Shown: positions 33,836 through 42,465 of the stretch, one piece after another
Layout: each line of letters opens with the position of its first letter
How positions within the stretch are numbered: position 1 is the first letter of the stretch
Origin: Gallionella sp. UBA4121
GTDB lineage: Bacteria; Pseudomonadota; Gammaproteobacteria; Burkholderiales; Gallionellaceae
Direction: 5' to 3'
Assembly (NCBI GenBank): GCA_002381565.1
Contig: DFWZ01000021.1
Span: 11,367-75,366 of the forward strand
Length of the DNA stretch: 64,000 nt
Program-made: the position numbers and the translations under genes
Notes under the pieces: model-generated
Told to the model about the DNA's origin: nothing
Databases searched by the model: none
What the model saw: only the letters and a program-made list of their open reading frames with translations

Positions 33836-36208
33836 TTAATTGCACACCGACCTGATTTGCAAAATATTGGTCTGTCCTTGCAACACCAGTTCTATTCCGG
33901 ACTGTTTCAAGGTACGCAGGCCATGACTGACGGCCTCGGCTTGCAAGGCTTCAACCGTTCCCTGATGCTGAAGCAATTTTTTGATGGGCGCGGTCGCCTC
34001 AAGGAATTCATACAGCCCGACTCGCCCCTTGTACCCCGTTCCACCGCATTCACGACATCCTTTGGGCAAATAGAGTGAAAATTCCCCCGCCGCATTGCGG
34101 TAGGTTTTTTTCCACTGCCGTACGATATCATCGGGATTAAAGGGCATGCCCAGGCAATACTCCTCAGCCAGCCCTTGTATTTCTTCGCTTGTGGCGGTAT
34201 AGGCTTCCTTGCAGGAATAGCAGTATCGACGTGTCAGACGCTGCGCCAGAATTCCCACCAGCGCGTCGGAGAAGTTGAACGGGTCCATGCCCAGATCCAG
34301 CAACCGGACCATGCTCTCTGCCGCGCTGTTGGTGTGCAAGGTTGAAAACACCATATGGCCTGTCAGGGAAGCCTGAATGGCAATTTTCGCCGTCTCGGCA
34401 TCGCGTATTTCACCCACCATGATCACATCCGGATCGGCACGCAAAAAGCTGCGCATGGCCGCCGCAAACGTCCAGCCGATGTTCGAATTTACCTGTACCT
34501 GACGCAGCCCCTCCTGAGTAATTTCGATAGGATCCTCAGCCGTCCATATCTTGCGATCCGGCGAATTGATGAAGCCCAATACCGAGTGCAGTGTGGTCGT
34601 TTTTCCCGAACCTGTCGGCCCGCAAATCAGGAAAAGTCCGTACGGCTTCACCGCCAGCGCCTTGATCCTCTCCAGCACGTCGACTGGCAAGCCTATCGTT
34701 GCCAGCGGGATAGGTTTCGCTCCCGCCAACACACGCATGACAACATCTTCCAGGCCATTGGCAGTCGGAACCGTTGCTACGCGAAATTCAATTTTTTGCT
34801 CCTGGCTGAGTTTGAGTTCAATTTTTCCGTCCTGCGGCCTGCGTTTTTCAGAAATATCCAGCCTTGCCATGATCTTTATTCTGGAGATCAGTGCTTTTCT
34901 GAAGGTCGGCGGAAACTCAAAATACTTGCTGATTACCCCATCCTTGCGAAACCGCACCAGCGTATTGCGTTTGTCCGGGTAAGTCTCGATATGAATATCC
35001 GATACCCCCTGGTTGTAGGCATCGAGCATCATCTTATTGACCAGACCGACCAGGGTATTATCCGTTTCGGCAACCCCTTCTTCTAACGAGTCTTCATCAT
35101 CGGTCACAAATGTCATGCCGACGGCGAGATCATCGATTTTCTGCCTGCTCGCCTTATGACCCCGCATTTCATTGATGACAAAAATAATATCTTCACGGGC
35201 GGCCAAAACCGGCACAACGGTAAGGTTGGTTATTACGCGCAGTTCGTTCAAAGGCTCCCAAACCAGTGGATTCTCCATGGCCACGACCAGTGTCTGGTCG
35301 GTATGGTAAAGCGGCAATATGGTAAATTTTGTGATGAAGCTGAGTGGCACCAGATGAAAGGTATCCGGGTCAACATAGAACTTGCGGAGATTGACAAAGG
35401 GAATGCCCAGTTTCTTGGCCAGCATGCTCTGAATGACTTCGGTATTCACCACCCCCATATTGATGAGAATTTCGCCGAGTGCGATTTTTTTATCAGTGCG
35501 CTGCTTTTCCAGCGCTTGTTGCAGAATTTCCGGTGTAATCAGCTTCTCATTGACCAGCATATCGCCGAGCCTCAACACCGTTCCGGACTGACGTCCAAGC
35601 GCTGTCACCAGCTGCTCCGGGGTGACGATCTGCTCGTTGGTCAAATATTCACCCAACAACTGGCGGCGTAACTGCTCCTGCTTCTCAAGACCGGAATTAA
35701 TTTCTTTATGGGTGGCAATATTTTCTTCGATCAGCATCTGACCGATTTTTTTACCTATCTGGTAGTGTTTGATTGATACGGCAGGAATAAAACAGCGAAT
35801 AACCTCATGATCGGTATGTACCAGAAACAAATAGAGTCCGGTTTTATCAATCGCAAATCCTACCGTTTCCCCATCCAGCTTTTGGTCGTTCATAAACACG
35901 ACAGAACAATGCTGTTTCTCGGAAGCGCTGAAAACTTCCTCGTGTCCATCATGGAGCAGGCTGGCATTCTTAACCAGATGTACCGGCTGCAACAGGCGCA
36001 GGTAATTGATGGATTCCGCCTTGAATTTGGAAACGCCCCCGTTGAAGGGCTGTATCTTGAAAATACCTTCCGCGGGGGAGAATTGGGTCAAGTCGCCAAA
36101 TAACTCTTGCCCCTCACTGGAAATAATCAGGCAGGGCTCACTATCGAAGGCTGCAAGATCTTCTTCAAACTGGTAATAATGAGGGGTTGGCCATAGACTC
36201 AATTTCAT
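33836..36208 (-). CDS. GspE/PilB-family secretion ATPase with extended N terminus
   Basis: 790 residues, about 200 longer than usual. Residues 1-150 form a beta-rich region (CLIISSEGQELFGDLTQFSPAEGIFKIQPFNG), perhaps PilZ-like; then helical repeats (LGEYLTNEQIVTPEQLVTAL; LGDMLVNEKLITPEILQQAL; LGEILINMGVVNTEVIQSML) and an MshEN-type domain (LGIPFVNLRKFYVDP). The motor has GPTGSGKTTT near 535, DPDVIMVGEIRDAE near 593 and a zinc site CYSC/CREC near 665-717. GGAG precedes the ATG. No pilus or secretion gene is adjacent. Confidence 0.9.
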   Translation of the reverse strand: MKLSLWPTPHYYQFEEDLAAFDSEPCLIISSEGQELFGDLTQFSPAEGIFKIQPFNGGVSKFKAESINYLRLLQPVHLVKNASLLHDGHEEVFSASEKQHCSVVFMNDQKLDGETVGFAIDKTGLYLFLVHTDHEVIRCFIPAVSIKHYQIGKKIGQMLIEENIATHKEINSGLEKQEQLRRQLLGEYLTNEQIVTPEQLVTALGRQSGTVLRLGDMLVNEKLITPEILQQALEKQRTDKKIALGEILINMGVVNTEVIQSMLAKKLGIPFVNLRKFYVDPDTFHLVPLSFITKFTILPLYHTDQTLVVAMENPLVWEPLNELRVITNLTVVPVLAAREDIIFVINEMRGHKASRQKIDDLAVGMTFVTDDEDSLEEGVAETDNTLVGLVNKMMLDAYNQGVSDIHIETYPDKRNTLVRFRKDGVISKYFEFPPTFRKALISRIKIMARLDISEKRRPQDGKIELKLSQEQKIEFRVATVPTANGLEDVVMRVLAGAKPIPLATIGLPVDVLERIKALAVKPYGLFLICGPTGSGKTTTLHSVLGFINSPDRKIWTAEDPIEITQEGLRQVQVNSNIGWTFAAAMRSFLRADPDVIMVGEIRDAETAKIAIQASLTGHMVFSTLHTNSAAESMVRLLDLGMDPFNFSDALVGILAQRLTRRYCYSCKEAYTATSEEIQGLAEEYCLGMPFNPDDIVRQWKKTYRNAAGEFSLYLPKGCRECGGTGYKGRVGLYEFLEATAPIKKLLQHQGTVEALQAEAVSHGLRTLKQSGIELVLQGQTNILQIRSVCN

Positions 36209-36475
36209 TCGGGCTCCTTACAGCTAGGTAATTAGGATCATGCGGCGAATTATCCACCAATTCAGACCAACGGGCATGGAGAGTTTTATTTTCAGGGAGA
36301 GCTATTTTCCATGCCCGCCCCCGCTCTTCAATCCTGATGGATCGACTAGCCATTCGACCAAGCTGCCAGAAGACCGCAGCCAAGTCGCAGGTTATCTCCT
36401 GCAAACGGGGAAAGCGCAACGAAGGGGACGGAGCCAGGCAAATGAATCGCTACGCGAATTTCGCGTTTAATATAA

Positions 36476-37825
36476 CTAATCATCCCCACCCGGCTCTTGC
36501 ACCCGAGTACGCGCCCACCCTTGCGCGAAGGTGATGCGCAGTTCATCACCGACCGCCAGCTTGCTCGCATCCGATACCAGGTGACCGTTTTCATCCTGCA
36601 CCAGGCTGTAGCCTCGCGCCAACACCTGCTGCGGATTGAGCGAACTCAGGTGCTGAAAGGCCGCATCCAGCCTTGCCTGCCGCTGCATCTGGGTCGTGCG
36701 TACAGCATTGACCAGCCGCTCACTCAAATGAGTCTGTTTATCGTGCAGCCGGTGAAAATCGCTGCCCGCACCGCGCAGGCGTTGTGTGAATGACTGACAT
36801 CGCCACTGCTGCTGCTGCATGCCGTGCGCAAAGTTGCGTTGCAGGCGCTGTTGCAGCAGATAGAGTTGTTGAGTCTGACGTTGCAACTGTTGTGCGGGAT
36901 GAACGATGCGACGCTGCAAATAATCCACCGCCTGCATGGCGTTTTGCAGCCGGTTGCGCATCGGGCGCATCAGATGCTGCGCCGTATCTCGCAATCCTTG
37001 CAGCAGGGATAGGCGATCCGGCACGACGCGCTGTGCGGCGGCTGTGGGCGTAGGTGCGCGTTCATCGGCAACAAAATCGGCGATCGTGAAATCCGTCTCG
37101 TGACCTATGCCGCTGACGATGGGAATCGTACTGGCTTTGATGGCGCGCGCCACGACTTCTTCATTGAACGCCCACAGATCCTCGATACTGCCGCCACCGC
37201 GACACAAAATCAGCACGCAGCATTCGGCACGCAGGTTCGCTGTGCCAATAGCTTGCGCAATTTTCTCGGCGCTTCCCGCCCCCTGCACAGGCGTGGGATA
37301 CAGCACGACAGGCACGCTGGGCAGGCGCAGCTTTAAGGTAGTGAGCACATCACGCAACGCGGCGGCCCCAATTGACGTGATGATGCCCACGCGTTTGGGA
37401 AAGGCAGGCAAGGCGCGCTTGCTCGTCGCGGCAAACAGCCCTTCCTGTTCCAGCTTCTGCTTGAGCCTGGCAAACTGCTCATACAACACACCCAACCCCG
37501 CCGGACGCATCTGCTCGACCGTCAGTTGAAAATCGCCGCGCGCCTCATAAAGACTGGCTGCTGCCAGCACTTCGACCTGCAACCCGTTGGCCACAGCATT
37601 CTCCAGCGCAAGATTCTTGTGGCGGAACATCACGCAGCGCACTTGCGCCTGCTCATCCTTGAGCGAGAAATACCAGTGACCGGAAGCGGCCTTAACCAGG
37701 TTGCAGATTTCCCCCTTCACCCACAACAAGGGCACATTGCCTTCGAGTAACTGATTGATTGCACGCGTGAGTTCAGACACGCGCAGCACGCGCTGTTTTT
37801 CCTCAAAAAATAGGGTAGCCGTCAT
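36476..37825 (-). CDS. xseA: Exonuclease VII large subunit
   Basis: Catalytic subunit of the single-strand nuclease. 449 residues: N-terminal OB fold (RVSELTRAINQLLEGNVPLLWVKGEICNLVKAASGHWYFSLKD), the core PKRVGIITSIGAAALRDVLTTLKLRLP, RGGGSIEDLWAFNEE, SGIGHETDFTIADFVAD, then a coiled-coil and C-terminal VLARGYSLVQDENG. The ATG is the edge of DnaA-box element copy B and has no clear ribosome site; a GTG twelve codons in (after GAGG) is an alternative. Confidence 0.95.
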   Translation of the reverse strand: MTATLFFEEKQRVLRVSELTRAINQLLEGNVPLLWVKGEICNLVKAASGHWYFSLKDEQAQVRCVMFRHKNLALENAVANGLQVEVLAAASLYEARGDFQLTVEQMRPAGLGVLYEQFARLKQKLEQEGLFAATSKRALPAFPKRVGIITSIGAAALRDVLTTLKLRLPSVPVVLYPTPVQGAGSAEKIAQAIGTANLRAECCVLILCRGGGSIEDLWAFNEEVVARAIKASTIPIVSGIGHETDFTIADFVADERAPTPTAAAQRVVPDRLSLLQGLRDTAQHLMRPMRNRLQNAMQAVDYLQRRIVHPAQQLQRQTQQLYLLQQRLQRNFAHGMQQQQWRCQSFTQRLRGAGSDFHRLHDKQTHLSERLVNAVRTTQMQRQARLDAAFQHLSSLNPQQVLARGYSLVQDENGHLVSDASKLAVGDELRITFAQGWARTRVQEPGGDD

Positions 37826-38077
37826 ATTGACAATTCCAGATTATTCACAAAGTCAGGCGGCACGCGGCCTGGCGTCGCACCGGCTGTAACAAATTTACAC
37901 AACTTACAGCAACATATTGATTTTAAATGATAAATTAACATAACAAAAAACAGGCAGAATAAGAAAAACCCTTATAGCTCACCGCTTTAAAGCCCCAACC
38001 CACATCTTTATCCACAGAGTTATCCACAGATATTGTGGGTAAACAAAAATATCCTTTTAGAACTAGCAATTAGCTCA
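37823..38077 (+). repeat. 255-bp DnaA-box element, copy B
   Basis: Same length and block order as copy A. DnaA boxes TTATCCACA at 38008-38016 and 38020-38028; inverted TTACCCACA at 38034-38042. It begins exactly at the complement of the xseA start codon and ends 145 bp before exbB. The remaining 38078-38222 should hold the exbB promoter, which I cannot place. Confidence 0.85.
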
Positions 38078-38222
38078 TGATTGTTGAAGAAGAACCTGAG
38101 AAATCTTGCTCAACCCGCCGTGACACGCTACAGTTGCGCTTTCGGAACCTCTGAAGCGATCTTCCCGCAAGCGTAAAAGCGGGATAAGAGGTTTACAATT
38201 TAAGCACATTTGGAGAATCCCC

Positions 38223-38831
38223 GTGTTTGCAATCGTAGAAGCGGCTGGCTGGCCGATCTGGTTTTTGATTTTTGCGTCCATCATTGCGACTGGTTTAATT
38301 ACCGAAAGACTGATTTCTCTGCGCAGCAGTCGGGTGACACCGCCCACCCTGCTCGATGAGGTGATCAAGGAACTCAAGCAGCGCGGGGTAAGCGACGGCA
38401 TGTTAGCCAAGCTGGCTCAGCATTCGCCCCTGGGTTGCATCTTCGCCGCCGGCCTGAAAAACATCAAGAGCACGCCGGAGATCATGAAAGAATCCATCGA
38501 AGAAGCCGGACGTGCGGCGGCCCACGATCTGGAGCGCTTTCTCACCACGCTGGGAACGATTGCATCGATCAGCCCATTGCTGGGTCTGTTCGGCACGGTA
38601 GTCGGCATGATCGAAATTTTCGGTGCGCAAACGACGGCAGGCAACAGTCCGGCCGTGCTGGCCCACGGCATTTCCGTGGCACTGTACAACACCGCCTTCG
38701 GACTGATCGTGGCGATACCCAGCATGATTTTTTACCGTCATTTTCGCGCCAAAGCAGACAGCCTGACGATTGAAATGGAGCAGCAGGCAATCAAACTTGT
38801 CGAAATCGTGCACGGTCAGCGCAAAGGTTAG
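38223..38831 (+). CDS. exbB: ExbB/TolQ-type proton channel
   Basis: 202 residues, start GTG with GGAGA upstream. Three membrane segments: near residues 10-30 (WPIWFLIFASIIATGLITERL), around 118-140 (TTLGTIASISPLLGLFGTVVGMIEIF) and around 155-178 (ISVALYNTAFGLIVAIPSMIFY). Forms the pore that powers TonB or Tol-type transport. Two bases from exbD. The order exbB-exbD-lpxK is typical of beta- and gammaproteobacteria. Confidence 0.93.
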   Translation: MFAIVEAAGWPIWFLIFASIIATGLITERLISLRSSRVTPPTLLDEVIKELKQRGVSDGMLAKLAQHSPLGCIFAAGLKNIKSTPEIMKESIEEAGRAAAHDLERFLTTLGTIASISPLLGLFGTVVGMIEIFGAQTTAGNSPAVLAHGISVALYNTAFGLIVAIPSMIFYRHFRAKADSLTIEMEQQAIKLVEIVHGQRKG

Positions 38832-38833
38832 CG

Positions 38834-39253
38834 ATGAATTTTCAACGCGGACGCACTCGTGAAGAGCCGGAAATCAACCTGATTCCGATGATAGATGTGC
38901 TGCTGGTGATCCTGATCTTTCTGATGGTCACCACCAGCTATGCCAAATACTCCGAATTGCAGATCAACCTGCCGCAAGCCGGCGGCGAGGCCAGCGCCTC
39001 GCAAGTGCAGCCCATCAATGTTGCGGTAGATGCCACAGAACATTACGCTATCAACAACAGCGAAGTCAGGTTCAGCGGAGTCACTTCACTGGCCGCCTCA
39101 CTGAAAAAAGCGGCGGGCGAGCAAACCGATCCTGTCATCGTCATCAATGCCGACGCCAAGACCCCGCATCAGGCCGTCATCAACGTGATGGAAGCGGCCC
39201 GCGAGGCAGGCTTCGGGCGCATTACCTTTGCCACACAGAACGAGGCCCATTAA
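38834..39253 (+). CDS. exbD: ExbD/TolR-type protein
   Basis: 139 residues: EPEINLIPMIDVLLVILIFLMVTTSYAKYSELQINLP, one membrane helix carrying the essential Asp (PMIDVLLV), then a periplasmic domain (DPVIVINADAKTPHQAVINVMEAAREAGFGRITFAT). Works with ExbB. Five bases upstream of lpxK. Confidence 0.95.
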   Translation: MNFQRGRTREEPEINLIPMIDVLLVILIFLMVTTSYAKYSELQINLPQAGGEASASQVQPINVAVDATEHYAINNSEVRFSGVTSLAASLKKAAGEQTDPVIVINADAKTPHQAVINVMEAAREAGFGRITFATQNEAH

Positions 39254-39258
39254 CCGGC

Positions 39259-40257
39259 ATGGCAGGACTTGAAACTTACTGGTACCGCATCAGCCCTGTC
39301 CACCTGATTCTGCTGCCTGCAAGCTGGCTGTTCGGGGCGCTTTCCGCATTGCGCCGCGTCCTGTACCACAGCCGCATCCTGAGCTCCTTCAAATTGCCAG
39401 TACCTGTCATCGTGATCGGCAACATTTCCGTGGGTGGCACCGGCAAAACCCCCCTCACCCTCGCTATCGCCCGGCAACTGGCAGATCACGGCCATCATCC
39501 AGTGATTGTCAGCCGCGGCTTTGGCGGCGACTCACGTCAGCAGCTCGTCACAGAAAACAGTACGGTAGCAGAGGTAGGCGACGAACCATTGCTGATGGCG
39601 CAACGCCGCATTTGCCCGGTATGGGTGGGGGAAAATCGCGTCGCTGCCGCCAATGCGGCGCTAAAAGAAAACCCGCAATGCGATGTGGTGCTATGCGATG
39701 ACGGCTTGCAGCATTACCGCTTGCAGCGCGACGTTGAACTTGTTGTGATCGACGGGGTACGCCGCTTCGGCAACGGCTATCTGCTCCCCGCAGGCCCCCT
39801 GCGTGAACCTGTGTCCCGCCTGAAAACGGCGGATGCCGTGGTGATCAATGGCGGCAAAAGTCGTCCCCAAACGCAAAACCAGTATCCCATGCAGTTATCC
39901 GGGGATATTTTCCAGAACCTGCGCCATCCCGACAAGACCGCGACCGCCCATGACTTGCAGGGATTACGCCTGCATGCCGTGGCCGGCATCGGCCATCCGC
40001 AGCGTTTCTTTGACCTTCTGAAATCGCAGGGATTAACCGTTATCCCGCATGCATTTGCCGACCATTACCCCTACCAGGCCTGTGATCTGATCTTCGATGA
40101 TTGCGATGCGCTACTCCTCACCGAAAAAGATGCGGTAAAATGCGCCGCATTCGCTGATGACAATTTCTGGGTATTGCGAGTGGATGCTCAGGTTGACCCG
40201 GCCCTGTTTGATTACCTACTGCGAAAGATTGCCATTCATGGACGCAAAACTGCTTGA
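39259..40257 (+). CDS. lpxK: Tetraacyldisaccharide 4'-kinase
   Basis: Phosphorylates the lipid A precursor at the 4' position at the inner membrane. 332 residues: N-terminal membrane helix (HLILLPASWLFGALSALRR), Walker A in GNISVGGTGKTPLT near residue 56, VILCDDGLQHYRLQRDVELVVIDG-type segment (DVVLCDDGLQHYRLQRDVEL), and C-terminal FADHYPY and LLLTEKDAVKC. Overlaps trm112 by 20 bases. Confidence 0.96.
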   Translation: MAGLETYWYRISPVHLILLPASWLFGALSALRRVLYHSRILSSFKLPVPVIVIGNISVGGTGKTPLTLAIARQLADHGHHPVIVSRGFGGDSRQQLVTENSTVAEVGDEPLLMAQRRICPVWVGENRVAAANAALKENPQCDVVLCDDGLQHYRLQRDVELVVIDGVRRFGNGYLLPAGPLREPVSRLKTADAVVINGGKSRPQTQNQYPMQLSGDIFQNLRHPDKTATAHDLQGLRLHAVAGIGHPQRFFDLLKSQGLTVIPHAFADHYPYQACDLIFDDCDALLLTEKDAVKCAAFADDNFWVLRVDAQVDPALFDYLLRKIAIHGRKTA

Positions 40258-40423
40258 TATCCTCGTTTGCCCCTTGTGCAAATCGCCTTTGATCTATCGC
40301 AAAGCCGAGCAGGAGCTGATTTGCAAACCTGACCGGCTGGCATATAAAATCGAAGACGGCATTCCGGTCATGCTGGCCGATGAAGCGCGCAAGCTTACCC
40401 CTGAAGAATACGAAGCACTCTAA
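40238..40423 (+). CDS. Trm112-family small zinc-ribbon-like protein
   Basis: Sixty-one residues: MDAKLLDILVCPLCKSPLIYRKAEQELICKPDRLAYKIEDGIPVML. CPLC and the later Cys suggest metal binding; YcaR/Trm112 proteins act as methyltransferase partners. Between lpxK and kdsB as in most proteobacteria. Confidence 0.93.
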   Translation: MDAKLLDILVCPLCKSPLIYRKAEQELICKPDRLAYKIEDGIPVMLADEARKLTPEEYEAL

Positions 40424-40446
40424 AGTGAATTTTCACAGCTTACAAA

Positions 40447-41223
40447 ATGGTTGATTTTCACGTCGTCATTCCGGCACGCCACGCCTCCACCCGACTGCCC
40501 GGAAAGCCGCTGCTGCACATCGCGGGCAAGCCCATGGTGGTGCGGGTTGCCGAACAGGCGGCCAAAAGCGGCGCGCAGCAAATCTGGATTGCCACCGACC
40601 ATCATGCGATTGCCAACGTGGTGCACGAGCATGGCTTCAAGGCCTGCATCACGCGCGACAACCATGTCAGCGGCACGGATCGCATCGCCGAGGTAGTTGA
40701 GAGACAAGGCTGGCCGGATGAGTGCATCGTGGTGAACGTGCAGGGCGACGAACCGATGATGCCGCCCGCGCTGATACGCGCCGTGGCGCAGCATCTGCAC
40801 GACCATCCCGAATGCGCGATTGCCACCGCCTGCCATGCCATTGACGATGAAGCGGCCATGAAAAACCCCAACATCGTCAAGACGGTACTGGACATCAACG
40901 GCAACGCGCTGTATTTCAGCAGAGCACCGATTCCCTACCCGCGCGATGCGTTTGCTGCGGGTGAGGGACTGCCCGCCCAATTGCCGGTGTTGCGACATAT
41001 CGGAATTTACGCCTATCGCGCCAGCTTCCTGCGCGCTTACGGGCAACTGTCGCCAGCCCTCATCGAACAGTACGAGTCGCTGGAACAATTGCGCGCGCTG
41101 TATCACGGCTACAAAATCGGCGTGTTCATCGCCGATGAAGCGCCCCCTGGCGGCGTCGACACGGAACAGGACTTGCAGGCGGCCAGAGACACATTCAAAA
41201 AAACAGTTAGTTGTGAGCAGTAA
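40447..41223 (+). CDS. kdsB: 3-deoxy-manno-octulosonate cytidylyltransferase
   Basis: Activates KDO as CMP-KDO for the LPS core. 258 residues: FHVVIPARHASTRLPGKPLLHIAGKPMVVRVAEQA, ITRDNHVSGTDRIAEV, VVNVQGDEPMMPP, YFSRAPIPYPRD, HIGIYAYRASFL, GGVDTEQDL. Follows trm112 by 23 bp. Confidence 0.96.
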   Translation: MVDFHVVIPARHASTRLPGKPLLHIAGKPMVVRVAEQAAKSGAQQIWIATDHHAIANVVHEHGFKACITRDNHVSGTDRIAEVVERQGWPDECIVVNVQGDEPMMPPALIRAVAQHLHDHPECAIATACHAIDDEAAMKNPNIVKTVLDINGNALYFSRAPIPYPRDAFAAGEGLPAQLPVLRHIGIYAYRASFLRAYGQLSPALIEQYESLEQLRALYHGYKIGVFIADEAPPGGVDTEQDLQAARDTFKKTVSCEQ

Positions 41224-41272
41224 GTGGTGAGTAGTACTGCACCCTTACCACTGACCACCAACCATTTACAAA
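41209..41272. repeat. Short GT/AC-rich repeat between kdsB and adk
   Basis: GTTAGTTGTGAGCAGTAAGT, then GGTGAGTAGT, and its rough inverse (ACTGACCACCAACCA). It begins inside the last codons of kdsB. It has the same style as the repeats at 28283-28400 and 63044-63124. Confidence 0.5.
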
Positions 41273-41285
41273 AAAGGGAACTACA

Positions 41286-41939
41286 ATGCGTATCATACTG
41301 CTAGGCGCGCCGGGTGCAGGAAAAGGCACCCAGGCCAATTACATCAAGGAAAAATTCAATATCCCGCAAATTTCCACCGGCGACATGCTGCGCGCCGCGG
41401 TCAAGGCCGGCACGCCGCTGGGACAGGCCGCGAAGAGCATCATGGACGCAGGCGGTCTTGTCTCCGATGACATCATCATCAATCTGGTCAAAGAGCGCAT
41501 CAAGCAGGCAGACTGCGCCGACGGCTTCCTGTTCGATGGTTTTCCCCGCACCATCCCGCAAGCCCAGGCGATGAAAGACGCCGGCATACCGATCGATTAC
41601 GTGGTTGAGATCGACGTGGCAGACAGCGAGATTATCCAGCGCATGAGCGGGCGCCGCGTGCACCCGGCGTCAGGCCGCACTTATCACACCCTGTTCAACC
41701 CGCCCATCGTTGAAGGCCGTGATGATGTGACCGGTGAAGATCTGGTGCAACGCCCGGACGACGTGGAAGATACCGTCGTCAAGCGTCTGGATGTCTACCA
41801 TGATCAGACTAAACCGCTGGTCGAATATTACAAGGCATGGGAAAAATTTGATGCTGCAAGCGCGCCAAAATGCGTGAAAATTGCAGGCGTAGGCAGTGTG
41901 AATGATATCCGCGCTCAAATCTTTGCAGCGCTGACCTGA
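41286..41939 (+). CDS. adk: Adenylate kinase
   Basis: 217 residues of the long-LID form: Walker A LLGAPGAGKGTQ, ISTGDMLRAAVKAGTPLG, DGFLFDGFPRTIPQA, LID RMSGRRVHPASGRTYHTLFNPP, QRPDDVEDTVVKRL. The LID lacks the zinc cysteines, as in proteobacterial enzymes. AAAGGGAA precedes the ATG. Confidence 0.97.
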   Translation: MRIILLGAPGAGKGTQANYIKEKFNIPQISTGDMLRAAVKAGTPLGQAAKSIMDAGGLVSDDIIINLVKERIKQADCADGFLFDGFPRTIPQAQAMKDAGIPIDYVVEIDVADSEIIQRMSGRRVHPASGRTYHTLFNPPIVEGRDDVTGEDLVQRPDDVEDTVVKRLDVYHDQTKPLVEYYKAWEKFDAASAPKCVKIAGVGSVNDIRAQIFAALT

Positions 41940-41941
41940 GC

Positions 41942-42343
41942 ATGACAAGCAAACCGGTTCTCACGCTGATTGATGCCAAACGGATTGCCGCTGCCGCCGA
42001 AGCCGAAGCGCTGCGCAATAACTGGCGCGTGGTCATCGCGGTGGTCGACGATGGCGGGCATCTGCTTTATCTTCAGCGCAGTCACGACACCCAGTTCGGC
42101 AGCGTGGAAACGGCAATCGCAAAAGCCCATGCTGCCATTGCCTTCCGTCGCCCCACCAAAACCTCCGAAGATGCAGTATTGAGCGGACGACTGATACACC
42201 TGGCCCTGCCGGGCGTCATTCCGGCCGAAGGTGGCGTACCGCTATACCTTAACGGCATCGTCGTCGGTGGCCTGGGGATCAGCGGCGTTCGTTCCTCTGA
42301 AGACGGACAAGTCGCAGCTGCCGGTTTGGCTGCGCTGACATGA
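41942..42343 (+). CDS. GlcG/HbpS family protein
   Basis: 133 residues: LTLIDAKRIAAAAEAEALRNNWRVVIAVVDDGGHLLYLQRSHDTQFGSVETAIAKAHAAIAFRRPT and GGVPLYLNGIVVGGLGISGVRSSEDGQVAAAGLAAL. This is the GlcG/HbpS (formerly DUF336) fold, sometimes haem- or cobalamin-related. Three bases after adk; probably co-transcribed. Confidence 0.9.
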   Translation: MTSKPVLTLIDAKRIAAAAEAEALRNNWRVVIAVVDDGGHLLYLQRSHDTQFGSVETAIAKAHAAIAFRRPTKTSEDAVLSGRLIHLALPGVIPAEGGVPLYLNGIVVGGLGISGVRSSEDGQVAAAGLAALT

Positions 42344-42465
42344 TCGACTGGCTATTGCCCCGCCTGGTTTAAATATCATCTGACTCTGTTTGCGTCGATG
42401 CTGCTATGATGATGGCAGCTTGAAAACAGGTAGCGGCTCGTGGTTCAACTCTTTGGGAGAAAATC

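Noticed and set aside
36165..36419. 84-codon minus-strand frame upstream of the GspE/PilB-type gene
   Set aside because: Overlaps the start of the ATPase gene by about 44 bases, no ribosome site, no recognisable fold.
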